64,000 bases of DNA from NCBI GenBank assembly GCA_052168355.1, contig JBQLZQ010000068.1, positions 71,003 to 135,002 on the forward strand, given 5' to 3'. The position numbers and the translations under genes were made by a program. Position 1 is the stretch's first letter, and each line of letters opens with the position of its first letter. Below the pieces are notes generated by a model. That model was not told where the DNA came from and searched no databases. It saw only the letters and a list, made by a program, of their open reading frames with translations. Positions 42,731 to 50,498 of this stretch are shown one piece after another. The DNA is from JBQLZQ01 sp052168355. Lineage in GTDB: Bacteria; Pseudomonadota; Alphaproteobacteria; DSM-16000; Inquilinaceae.

Positions 42731-42760
42731 TTGACACGGCCCGTGCCGCGAGGCATGTGT
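42731..42760 (+). promoter_or_regulatory. Candidate promoter of the thiBPQ operon
   Basis: A consensus TTGACA (42731-42736) lies seven bases after the terminator. The -10 region (around CATGTGTAG, 42754-42762) is poor. Transcription starting just after it would begin at the riboswitch. Confidence 0.4.
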
Positions 42761-42767
42761 AGCGCTG

Positions 42768-42864
42768 TCCCACTGGGGTGCCCTCGATTGAAGGGCTGAG
42801 AGGCCGGCGCGACCGGCCAACCCAATGAACCTGATCCGGGTCGTGCCGGCGTAGGGAGATGGGG
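42768..42864 (+). promoter_or_regulatory. TPP (thiamin pyrophosphate) riboswitch
   Basis: The conserved THI element is clear: GGGGTGCCC then GGGCTGAGA (42793-42801), a GGCCGG-cgcga-CCGGCC P3 hairpin, GAACCTGAT (42827-42835), a CCGG/CCGG P4-P5 stem and CGTAGGGAGAT (42850-42860). P1 closes as TCCCACT with AGATGGGG. It precedes thiB, so thiamin pyrophosphate should lower thiBPQ expression. Downstream, CTCCTCG (42899-42905) is perfectly complementary to CGAGGAG (42923-42929), which contains the thiB ribosome site. Control is therefore probably at translation. Confidence 0.95.
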
Positions 42865-42936
42865 CGGCGGTCACATCTCCTATCGACCTCCCCTTCCCCT
42901 CCTCGCGTCGCGGATACCCGACCGAGGAGTTTCGCG

Positions 42937-43977
42937 ATGTCCGTCCAGTTTTCCCGTCTTTCCGATCGGCGCCGGCCGATCTGGGCCGCGCCCGTCCTGT
43001 GCGCCGCGTCGGTACTTGGAGCAGCCGCCGGCCAGGCCCAGGATCTGCCCGTTCTCACGGTGTACACCTACAGTTCCTTCGTATCGGAATGGGGGCCCGG
43101 ACCCGTCATCGAGCAGGCGTTCGAGGCGGAATGCGGCTGCGATCTGGATCTGGTCGGCGTCGATGACGGGGTGGCCATCCTGGGCCGGCTGCGCCTGGAG
43201 GGACAAAACACCCGCGCCGACGTGATCCTTGGCCTGGACACCAACCTGACGGCGGAGGCGGCGGCGACCGGGCTGCTGGCGCCCCACGGGCTGGATCTCG
43301 GCGGGCTCGACCTGCCGGTGGACTGGACCGACGAGCTTTTCGTTCCCTACGATTGGGGATATTTCGCGTTCGTCTACGACAGCGAGGCCCTGGCCGAACC
43401 GCCGCAAAGCCTGCGCGCCCTGGTCGAGGACAGCGATATCGAGATCCTGATCCAGGATCCCCGCATCAGCACGCCGGGCCTGGGCCTGCTGCTATGGATG
43501 AAGTCCGTGTTCGGCGACGAGGCTGGCGAGGCCTGGACGGCCCTTCGGCCGCGCATCGTCACCGTCAGCAGCGGCTGGAGCGAGGCCTATGGCCTGTTCC
43601 TGGAGGGCGAGGCGCCGATGGTGTTGAGCTACACAACCTCTCCCGCCTATCACCGCTACGCCGACGGTGAGGACCGCTACCGGGCGGCGGCGTTTTCGGA
43701 AGGCCATTATCTGCAGATCGAGGTCGCGGCACGCACCACCGTCACCGATCAGGCGGATCTGGCCGACCGGTTCCTGCGCTTCATGCTGACGCCGGGATTT
43801 CAGGACGCCATCCCGACCACCAACTGGATGTATCCGGTCGTCCCGCCGGCCGGCGGCCTGCCGGACGTCTTCGACGATCTTGTCGACCCGGCCCGCGCTC
43901 TGCTTGTCCCCGCCGACCAGGTGGTGGCCAACCGCGCCGCCTGGGTCGACGAATGGCTGGCGGCGATGAGCCGCTGA
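42937..43977 (+). CDS. thiB: Thiamin ABC transporter binding protein
   Basis: 346 residues from ATG 42937 with GAGGAG seven bases upstream. A signal peptide (about 1-33, ending GQAQD) precedes LPVLTVYTYSSFVSEWGPG, the typical start of ThiB. It binds thiamin or its phosphates in the periplasm; FVPYDWGYFAFVYD and the C-terminal PTTNWMYPV segment are family features with aromatic residues for the pyrimidine ring. It is the first gene of the riboswitch-controlled operon, 23 bases before thiP. Confidence 0.93.
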   Translation: MSVQFSRLSDRRRPIWAAPVLCAASVLGAAAGQAQDLPVLTVYTYSSFVSEWGPGPVIEQAFEAECGCDLDLVGVDDGVAILGRLRLEGQNTRADVILGLDTNLTAEAAATGLLAPHGLDLGGLDLPVDWTDELFVPYDWGYFAFVYDSEALAEPPQSLRALVEDSDIEILIQDPRISTPGLGLLLWMKSVFGDEAGEAWTALRPRIVTVSSGWSEAYGLFLEGEAPMVLSYTTSPAYHRYADGEDRYRAAAFSEGHYLQIEVAARTTVTDQADLADRFLRFMLTPGFQDAIPTTNWMYPVVPPAGGLPDVFDDLVDPARALLVPADQVVANRAAWVDEWLAAMSR

Positions 43978-43999
43978 ACGGCGCGGTCGGTTCGACCCC

Positions 44000-45598
44000 G
44001 TGACCGTCCTGCGATCGCTGCTGCCCGGCGCGGCCAGCGGCGCGGTGCTGCTGCTGATCTTCGGCAGCGCCCTGGCCGGGCTGGTCAGCGCCGCCGGGCG
44101 GGTCGACCTGGCGGCGGCGATCGGCGACCCCTATGTCCGGGCGGTCCTGCGCTTCAGCCTGTGGCAGGCGTTCCTGTCCGCCGCGCTCAGTATCGGACTG
44201 GCGATCCCGGTGGCCAGGGCGCTGGCCCGCCGGCCCGCGTTTCCCGGCCGGTCGCTGCTGTTGCGGCTGCTGGGCCTGCCCATGGTCGTGCCGACCATCG
44301 TCAGCGTGCTGGGCATCATCGCCATCTACGGGCGCTCCGGGCTGGTCAACCGGATGCTGGAGGGTATCGGCATCGACGCCCGGCTCGACATCTATGGGCT
44401 GACCGGCATCCTGATCGCCCACGTCTTCCTCAACATGCCCTTTGCCGTCCGGGTGCTGGTTCAGGGCTGGGCCGGCATTCCGGCCGAAAGCTGGCGGCTT
44501 GCCGGGCAGCTTGGCCTATCGGGCGCCGACAGCTTCCGGCTGATCGAATGGCCGATGCTGCGTCAGATCGCGCCGGGGGTGGCCGGGCTTGTGTTCCTGT
44601 TGTGCTTCACCAGCTTTGCGGTGGTGTTGATGCTTGGCGGCGGCCCGCCCAACGCCACCATCGAGGTCGCGCTGTATCAGGCGTTGCGGTTCGATTTCGA
44701 CCTTGGCCGAGTCGCCGCCTTTGCCGTGCTGCAGATCCTGATCGCCGGTATCGTGGTCGCCCTGTGGGGCCGGCTGGCCCGATCCATGCCGGCCGGGGTC
44801 GATCTGGGGCGGCCGGTACAGCGGTATGACGGGCTGGGCGTCTGGAGCCGGATCGGCGATGCCGGCGCCATCCTGTTCGGGGTGGCAGTTCTGATAATGC
44901 CGCTGGCGGCCATCGTCGCGGCCGGTGTGGAGGGGCCGGTGACGCGGGTGCTGGGGGATGGCGCGCTTTGGCAGGCGGCCGGGCGCAGCGTCGCCATCGG
45001 GCTTGGCGCCGGCATGCTGTCCCTGGTGCTGGGCTGGGGCGTGGTGCAGACGGCGCGGGACCTTCGCGTCCGGTGGCACCGTCCGCGCCTGGCCGAGGCG
45101 GTGGAGGGCGCCGGCGCCCTGGTGCTGGTGGTCCCGCCACTGGTCATCGGGGCCGGCCTGTTCATCCTGCTGTCGCGGTTCGCCGACGTGTTTTCCTTGA
45201 CCCTGGGGCTGGTCGTGATCATCAACGCCTGTATGGGGCTTCCCTTCGTGGTTCGAATTATGGGACCGGCGTCGGCGCGGGTGGCGGAACGGCACGACAG
45301 GTTGTGCCAGAGCCTGGACATCGCCGGCTGGAACAGGTTTCGCCTGGTCGAATGGCCGCTGTTGCGCCGGCCCGCGGGTCTGGCGCTGGCGTTGTGCGCG
45401 GCGCTGGCCATGGGCGATCTCGGCGTCATCGCCCTGTTCGGGTCGCCGACCACGGCCACCCTGCCCTTCTACCTCTTCCAGAAAATGGGCAGCTATCAGA
45501 CGGACGACGCGGCCGTCGCCGCCCTGATCCTGGTCGGGTTGTGCCTGGCCCTGTTTGTCATTGTCGAACGCGGACTGGGCGGCCGTGCCGATCGTTGA
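44000..45598 (+). CDS. thiP: Thiamin ABC transporter permease
   Basis: 532 residues from GTG 44000, with about twelve membrane segments because two permease domains are fused. Two EAA-type coupling loops are seen: ESWRLAGQLGLSGADSFRLIEWP and, in the second half, RHDRLCQSLDIAGWNRFRLVEWP (named here in parts). This is the normal ThiP layout. It forms the whole membrane channel for ThiB-bound thiamin. Its 3' end overlaps thiQ by 14 bases. Confidence 0.92.
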   Translation: MTVLRSLLPGAASGAVLLLIFGSALAGLVSAAGRVDLAAAIGDPYVRAVLRFSLWQAFLSAALSIGLAIPVARALARRPAFPGRSLLLRLLGLPMVVPTIVSVLGIIAIYGRSGLVNRMLEGIGIDARLDIYGLTGILIAHVFLNMPFAVRVLVQGWAGIPAESWRLAGQLGLSGADSFRLIEWPMLRQIAPGVAGLVFLLCFTSFAVVLMLGGGPPNATIEVALYQALRFDFDLGRVAAFAVLQILIAGIVVALWGRLARSMPAGVDLGRPVQRYDGLGVWSRIGDAGAILFGVAVLIMPLAAIVAAGVEGPVTRVLGDGALWQAAGRSVAIGLGAGMLSLVLGWGVVQTARDLRVRWHRPRLAEAVEGAGALVLVVPPLVIGAGLFILLSRFADVFSLTLGLVVIINACMGLPFVVRIMGPASARVAERHDRLCQSLDIAGWNRFRLVEWPLLRRPAGLALALCAALAMGDLGVIALFGSPTTATLPFYLFQKMGSYQTDDAAVAALILVGLCLALFVIVERGLGGRADR

Positions 45599-46286
45599 GC
45601 TCACCGATGTCTCGTTCCGCTATGAGGACATGCGGATGCGCTTCGACCTGTCGGTCGAGGCGGGCGAGCTGCTGGTCGTCATCGGTCCCAGCGGCGCCGG
45701 AAAATCCACCCTGCTCAACCTGATCGCGGGGTTCGACATGCCCGAACGGGGCCTGATCGTGCTTCAGGGTCGGGACATGGCCGGCGTACCGCCGGCCAGG
45801 CGGCCGGTGACCACCCTGTTCCAGGACCACAATCTGTTCGCCCACCTGACGGTGGCCCAGAATGTGGGCTTGGGGATCCACCCTGGACTGCGTCTGCGGC
45901 CGGCGGACCTGGACCGGGTCGCCGACGGGTTGTCCCAGGTCGGGATGGCCGGCTTCGAGGAGAGACTGCCGGGGCAGCTGTCGGGTGGCGAACGGCAGCG
46001 GGCCGCCTTGGCCCGCAGCCTGGTCCGCGACCGTCCGATCCTGCTGCTGGACGAGCCCTTCGCCGCCCTGGGCCCGGCCCAACGTACCGAAATGGTGACC
46101 CTGGTCGACCGGCTGCGCCGCGACAACGGGCTGACCGTGCTGATGGTCAGCCATCAGCTTGACGAGGTGCGACGTCTGGACGGGCGCGCGGTTTTTGTCC
46201 AGGACGGCGAGATCCTGGCCCATGGCCGCATCCGGGATTTCCTGGAATCCCCGCCGATCCCGGAGATCGCGGCCTATCTCGGCTGA
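45585..46286 (+). CDS. thiQ: Thiamin ABC transporter ATPase
   Basis: 233 residues from GTG 45585, inside the end of thiP. Walker A is GPSGAGKST, the signature LSGGERQR and Walker B ILLLDEPFAALGP. The GLGIHPGLRL-type segment between Q loop and signature is typical of ThiQ. In the common DEPFAALDP pattern the Asp is Gly here, next to the D loop, a small deviation that may not matter. It powers thiamin import. Confidence 0.9.
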   Translation: MPIVELTDVSFRYEDMRMRFDLSVEAGELLVVIGPSGAGKSTLLNLIAGFDMPERGLIVLQGRDMAGVPPARRPVTTLFQDHNLFAHLTVAQNVGLGIHPGLRLRPADLDRVADGLSQVGMAGFEERLPGQLSGGERQRAALARSLVRDRPILLLDEPFAALGPAQRTEMVTLVDRLRRDNGLTVLMVSHQLDEVRRLDGRAVFVQDGEILAHGRIRDFLESPPIPEIAAYLG

Positions 46287-46370
46287 CGTCGGCCGTTTTC
46301 AGGCGTGGGATTCCGCGCTAGGGTCCGATCACGAGGTCACGCATCCGACCGTAACCGCAAAGGCAGCCCG

Positions 46371-47195
46371 ATGGCGATCAAGAGCATTCTTCTCCACATG
46401 GCCCCGGACGAATCACGCCAGCATCGGATGCAGGTGGCGCTGGACCTCGCCGCCCGCTACGACGCCGACCTGGAAATCGTCTACATGCTGTCGCCGTCCA
46501 GCATGCCGGCGGCAATCCAGGGCCGGGGCGCGTCTCACGCCTACATCGCCGAGGCCACGGCCATCGCCGCCGAAAAGGCGGACGGCGTGCGCGCGGAAGT
46601 GGCGGAGACGTGCCCCAAGGCGGGCATTCGATGGGAATGGCACGTGCTGGAGGGCGACCACAACGAACTGCTGGCCGAACGCAGCCATTTCGCCGATCTG
46701 ATGATCATCAGCCAGGCTCACGGCGCCGGCTGGGAAGGCCATGTCGGTCTCCACAACCCGGACGAATTGTTGATGACCTCGTCCTGCCCCGTCCTCTTGA
46801 CCCCGCGCGACGGCATGGCCGATTCCGTCGGAAAAAGAGTGTTGCTGGCGTGGAAGGACACCAAGGAGGCGGCGCGCGCCGTGCGCGACGGCATGGCCAT
46901 TCTCCAGAGCGCCGAGCACGTGGTGCTTCTGACCTGCGACCGGCCGCACCACCGGTTCGAAGGGGGGCTGGAGATCGTCAGCTACCTCAAGCGCCATGGC
47001 GTCGAGGTCGAACCGATGAGCGATACCGGCACGGACAATGTGGGCCAGGTGATCCTGTCCTACGCCACCGACATGGAGGCGGACCTGGTGCTGATGGGCG
47101 CCTATGGCCGGCCGCGCTGGCGCGAGATCGTGCTGGGCGGCGCCACCCGCCACGTGCTGGGGCACATGACCCTGCCGATCCTGATGTCGCATTGA
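46371..47195 (+). CDS. Universal stress protein, two-domain
   Basis: 274 residues from ATG 46371; two tandem Usp domains (about 1-145 and 155-274). The second ends with MGAYGRPRWREIVLGGATRHVL, the ATP-binding G-x2-G-x9-G-[S/T] pattern, while the first lacks a full match. Such tandem proteins usually bind ATP in one half and act as stress-responsive regulators or chaperone-like factors. It stands alone downstream of thiBPQ after 84 bases and converges with the ICMT-like gene. Confidence 0.85.
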   Translation: MAIKSILLHMAPDESRQHRMQVALDLAARYDADLEIVYMLSPSSMPAAIQGRGASHAYIAEATAIAAEKADGVRAEVAETCPKAGIRWEWHVLEGDHNELLAERSHFADLMIISQAHGAGWEGHVGLHNPDELLMTSSCPVLLTPRDGMADSVGKRVLLAWKDTKEAARAVRDGMAILQSAEHVVLLTCDRPHHRFEGGLEIVSYLKRHGVEVEPMSDTGTDNVGQVILSYATDMEADLVLMGAYGRPRWREIVLGGATRHVLGHMTLPILMSH

Positions 47196-47208
47196 GGGCT
47201 GCAGGCAC

Positions 47209-47676
47209 CTACCAGCGCCGCGTCTTGCGGAAATAAGCATCGGCCTCGGCCCCGAAGGCCCGACGCAGCGCCTCCTCCTCGCCTTTTACGAAGCGGCGTG
47301 TCACCACCGCCGGGAAAAGGGCGACCACGACCAGGGCCGAAAGGGTGCCCAGCCAGATGGCCACGCCGAACAGCACCAGCGCCATGCCCGTGTAGATCGG
47401 GTTGCGGTTAAGCCGGAACGGTCCCTCGATGATCAGGGCGCTCGGTTCATTCCGGGGTTCGATGGTGGTCCGCTTGCGCCGGAACCAGAGGGCCGACCAT
47501 GCCGCCAGGATCACCCCGGCCAAGATCAGCACGATGCCGACCGTAGCGCCTGTCGGCGAGGCGAAGGACCATAGCGGGACGTAGCGCGCCGCCGCCCATG
47601 CCGCCACCGCAAGGCCAAGCGCCCAGACCGGCGGAAGATCGGGAAAGTCGCGACGGATCGACAGGAACGCCTCCAC
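47209..47676 (-). CDS. Isoprenylcysteine carboxyl methyltransferase-like membrane protein
   Basis: 155 residues from GTG 47676, four hydrophobic segments. The ICMT/PEMT family signature GPFRLNRNPIYTGMAL, then EEEALRRAFGAEADAYFRKTRRW, is complete and includes the SAM-binding RNP and the Glu-rich helix. Bacterial members methylate lipids or small molecules in the membrane; the substrate here is unknown. It lies 84 bases downstream of the antiporter gene on the same strand. Confidence 0.85.
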   Translation of the reverse strand: MEAFLSIRRDFPDLPPVWALGLAVAAWAAARYVPLWSFASPTGATVGIVLILAGVILAAWSALWFRRKRTTIEPRNEPSALIIEGPFRLNRNPIYTGMALVLFGVAIWLGTLSALVVVALFPAVVTRRFVKGEEEALRRAFGAEADAYFRKTRRW

Positions 47677-47760
47677 GGCCCATCAGGATGTGCCTTCGCA
47701 CAGATCAGAAAACACAATCGACCAAAGGGTTTTTCCGAACAAGGGGTTCTCCGAGTTTTC

Positions 47761-49245
47761 TCAGATCAGGAACACGAATGTCGTGAGAACGAACAGCGGC
47801 ATCAGGATGAGGATCGACCAGCCCATATAGCCGAAGAAGCTGGGCATCGCCACGCCGCGCTGCTCGGCGATGGCCCGCACCATGAAGTTGGGGGCGTTGC
47901 CGATATAGGTGTTGGCGCCCATGAACACCGCGCCGGCGGAAATGGCGATCAAGGTCGGCGCCAGCGGGCCCATCAGAACCTCGGGATCGCCGCCGGCCGT
48001 GTTGAAGAACACGAGATAGGTCGGCGCGTTGTCCAGGAAGCTGGAGAGAATCCCGGTGAGCCAGAAATACATCACGTTGTTGGGCTGCCCGTCGGTGCTG
48101 ACGGCGGAGATGACGGCCCCCAGGGCACCGTCCGACCCGGCCCGCAGGATGGCGATGGCCGGAATGATGGTCAGGAAAATGCCGGCGAACAGCTTGCCGA
48201 CCTCGACGATCGGAAACCAGGAAAAACCGTTGAGCCTGCGGCTCTCGGAGCTGGTCAGCCACAGCGACAGCAGCGCGACGCCGATCAGCAGCACATCGCG
48301 CACCACGCTTTGCAGTTCGACCTCGACATGGAAGACGGTCAGGGAAAGGCCGGGATCCCAGATACCGCTCAGCAGCACCGCCCCGACCACGCCGGCCAGG
48401 AGAAGGATATTGATCTTGCCCTCGAGGCCCAGCTTGACCCGTTCGCCCGCCTCCTCGAGCGCCGGCCGCCCCTCGCGGCCGAACAGGATCGTATCGAGGA
48501 TGAAATAAGCGACCAGCAGGATACCGGAAATCAGCAGCATGGGCAGCAGCAGGTTGGCGGTCGGCCAGAAGAAATCGACCCCCTTGAGGAAGCCGAGGAA
48601 CAGGGGCGGATCGCCCAGCGGCGTCAAGGCGCCGCCGATATTGGCCACCAGAAAGATGAAGAACACGACGCTGTGCACCTTGTAGCGCCTGTTTTCATTG
48701 GCCCGCAGCAGCGGGCGGATCAACAGCATGGCGGCACCGGTGGTGCCCATCCAGCTGGCGATGGCGGTGCCCAGCAGCAGCATCGCCGTGTTGACCGCCG
48801 GTGTGCCGCTCAGGCTGCCGGTCACCCGCACGCCGCCGGCCACGGTAAACAGGGCCGTCAGCAGGATGATGAACGGCACATACTCCAGCAGGGCCGTGTG
48901 GAGCACCTCGAACAGGGCCAGCTTCCAGCCGAACAGAACCGCGAAGGGCACCAGAAACGCCAGGCTCCAGAATGCCGAAATCTTGCCGAAGTGCCGGTGC
49001 CAAAAGCTGGGCACGATCAGCGGCATCAGGGCGATGGACAGCAGGATTCCCACGAAAGGGGCGATCCAGGCCAGGCTCAGGGCGCCGCCGTCGAGATGGG
49101 GCGCGTCGTGCACCCCATCGCCGCCCACATGCTCATCCAATTCGGCCCCGGCTTCCGATGCCGCCCCATGGCCGTCCGTCGCCGGGTCCGCGCCAAGGGC
49201 GGCCATCGGCGCGCCCATCAGCGCGCCCAGCACCAGCACGGCCAT
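47761..49245 (-). CDS. Sodium:proton antiporter (NhaD/CitM-like ion transporter family)
   Basis: 494 residues from ATG 49245; a TTG further upstream would add about 20. A signal-like first helix is followed by a His/Asp/Gly-rich segment (about 25-60, with GVHDAPHL) and then twelve or so membrane helices. IGGALTPLGDPPLFLGFLKG is the diagnostic loop for this family of antiporters, and LSSFLDNAPTYLVFFN is the second half motif. It should exchange Na+ for H+. The His-rich loop might bind metal. It is divergent from the TAXI-TRAP pair. Confidence 0.85.
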   Translation of the reverse strand: MAVLVLGALMGAPMAALGADPATDGHGAASEAGAELDEHVGGDGVHDAPHLDGGALSLAWIAPFVGILLSIALMPLIVPSFWHRHFGKISAFWSLAFLVPFAVLFGWKLALFEVLHTALLEYVPFIILLTALFTVAGGVRVTGSLSGTPAVNTAMLLLGTAIASWMGTTGAAMLLIRPLLRANENRRYKVHSVVFFIFLVANIGGALTPLGDPPLFLGFLKGVDFFWPTANLLLPMLLISGILLVAYFILDTILFGREGRPALEEAGERVKLGLEGKINILLLAGVVGAVLLSGIWDPGLSLTVFHVEVELQSVVRDVLLIGVALLSLWLTSSESRRLNGFSWFPIVEVGKLFAGIFLTIIPAIAILRAGSDGALGAVISAVSTDGQPNNVMYFWLTGILSSFLDNAPTYLVFFNTAGGDPEVLMGPLAPTLIAISAGAVFMGANTYIGNAPNFMVRAIAEQRGVAMPSFFGYMGWSILILMPLFVLTTFVFLI

Positions 49246-49391
49246 GCCCAGCCGCCGCGCCAGCGAAAAAGGGAGGAAAGCGCAAGAGGGTGACAAGCCG
49301 ACCCGTCTGCCGCCATAGTGGTGCGACGACGCCCAAGCGGCCGGAAAGACCGCAGAGGCGTGTTGATGTGACAGAATCAGGGAGACAATGC

Positions 49392-50432
49392 GTGCGACAA
49401 TCAGTGAGAACAAAGCTGTTTCGCCCCCTTGCTGCGGCCGCACTGGCAGCGACGCTGGCATCGTTTGGCGGCCAGGCTCAGGCTCAAGACGCCGGATCCT
49501 ATCTTCTGGCCACGGCCGGCACAGGCGGCACCTATTACCCGGTCGGGGTGGCCCTCGCAACCTTGGTCAAGGTCAAGCTGGAGCCGAGCCAGGGGATCTC
49601 CATGTCGGCGATCACCTCGGCCGGATCGGGCGAGAACATAAAGCTGCTGCGCGAAAACCAGGCCCAGTTCGCTATTCTTCAGGGCCTGTTCGGCGCCTAT
49701 GCCGCCGATGGCAGCGGGCCGCTGGAAGGCGACGGACCGCAAGACAACCTTCGATCGATCACTCTCCTCTGGCCGAATGTCGAACATTTCGCCATGCGCC
49801 AGGACATGGCCACGACCGGGACCATCGACGATCTGATCGAAGCCGAGGGCACGACCTTCGCGATCGGCGCCCGGAACTCGGGCACGGAAGGGTCCAACCG
49901 CCATATTCTCGGCGGTCTGGGGGTAGAAGACCCCGACGCGTTCTTCGACCTCGCCTTTGTCGGCTACACGCCCAGCGTGGAAGGGTTTCAGAACGGCACC
50001 ATCGACGCGGTCAACCCCAGCGCCGGGCCGCCCGTGGGGGCGATGACCCAGCTCATGGCCACGGCCGGGGACCAGATCCAGCCCTTGTCCTTCACGCCGG
50101 AGCAGATCGAGCGCGCCAACGCCGGGCTGGAACTGTGGACCGAGTTCGTGATCCCGGCCGGCACCTATCCCGGCCTTGACGAGGACTGGGTGACCATCGG
50201 CCAACCCAACTTCCTGGCGGTCAACGCCGACGTGCCGGAAGAGGAAGTCTATCAGATCACCAAGGCCACGTTCGAAAACCTGACCTTCCTGCAGAACATC
50301 CATCCGGCCACCGAGTTCATGGCGCTGGACACGGCCCTGGCCGGTCTGCCCCTGCCGCTGCACCCGGGGGCCTTGCGCTATTTCGAGGAGGCGGGCCTCA
50401 CGATCCCCGACCGCCTGCGGCCGCCGAGCTAG
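49392..50432 (+). CDS. TAXI family TRAP transporter binding protein
   Basis: 346 residues from GTG 49392; GGAGA lies six bases upstream. A signal peptide (about 1-31, ending QAQAQ) precedes YLLATAGTGGTYYPVGVALA, the TAXI family opening. LRENQAQFAILQGLFGAYAADG and ARNSGTEG continue the pattern. TAXI proteins bind amino acids (glutamate, glutamine) or other small solutes for TRAP uptake. Its partner permease follows 66 bases downstream. Confidence 0.92.
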   Translation: MRQSVRTKLFRPLAAAALAATLASFGGQAQAQDAGSYLLATAGTGGTYYPVGVALATLVKVKLEPSQGISMSAITSAGSGENIKLLRENQAQFAILQGLFGAYAADGSGPLEGDGPQDNLRSITLLWPNVEHFAMRQDMATTGTIDDLIEAEGTTFAIGARNSGTEGSNRHILGGLGVEDPDAFFDLAFVGYTPSVEGFQNGTIDAVNPSAGPPVGAMTQLMATAGDQIQPLSFTPEQIERANAGLELWTEFVIPAGTYPGLDEDWVTIGQPNFLAVNADVPEEEVYQITKATFENLTFLQNIHPATEFMALDTALAGLPLPLHPGALRYFEEAGLTIPDRLRPPS

Positions 50433-50498
50433 GAGGCCGGTTCCGGCCGGCGGCGGGGCGGCGTCGCCGCCCCCTCGCCGGCCGGGCCCTTGCCGCTC

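Noticed and set aside
49246..49560. N-terminal extension of the antiporter frame to 49560
   Set aside because: It would run through the TAXI gene start on the other strand and adds only low-complexity sequence ahead of a good signal-like helix.
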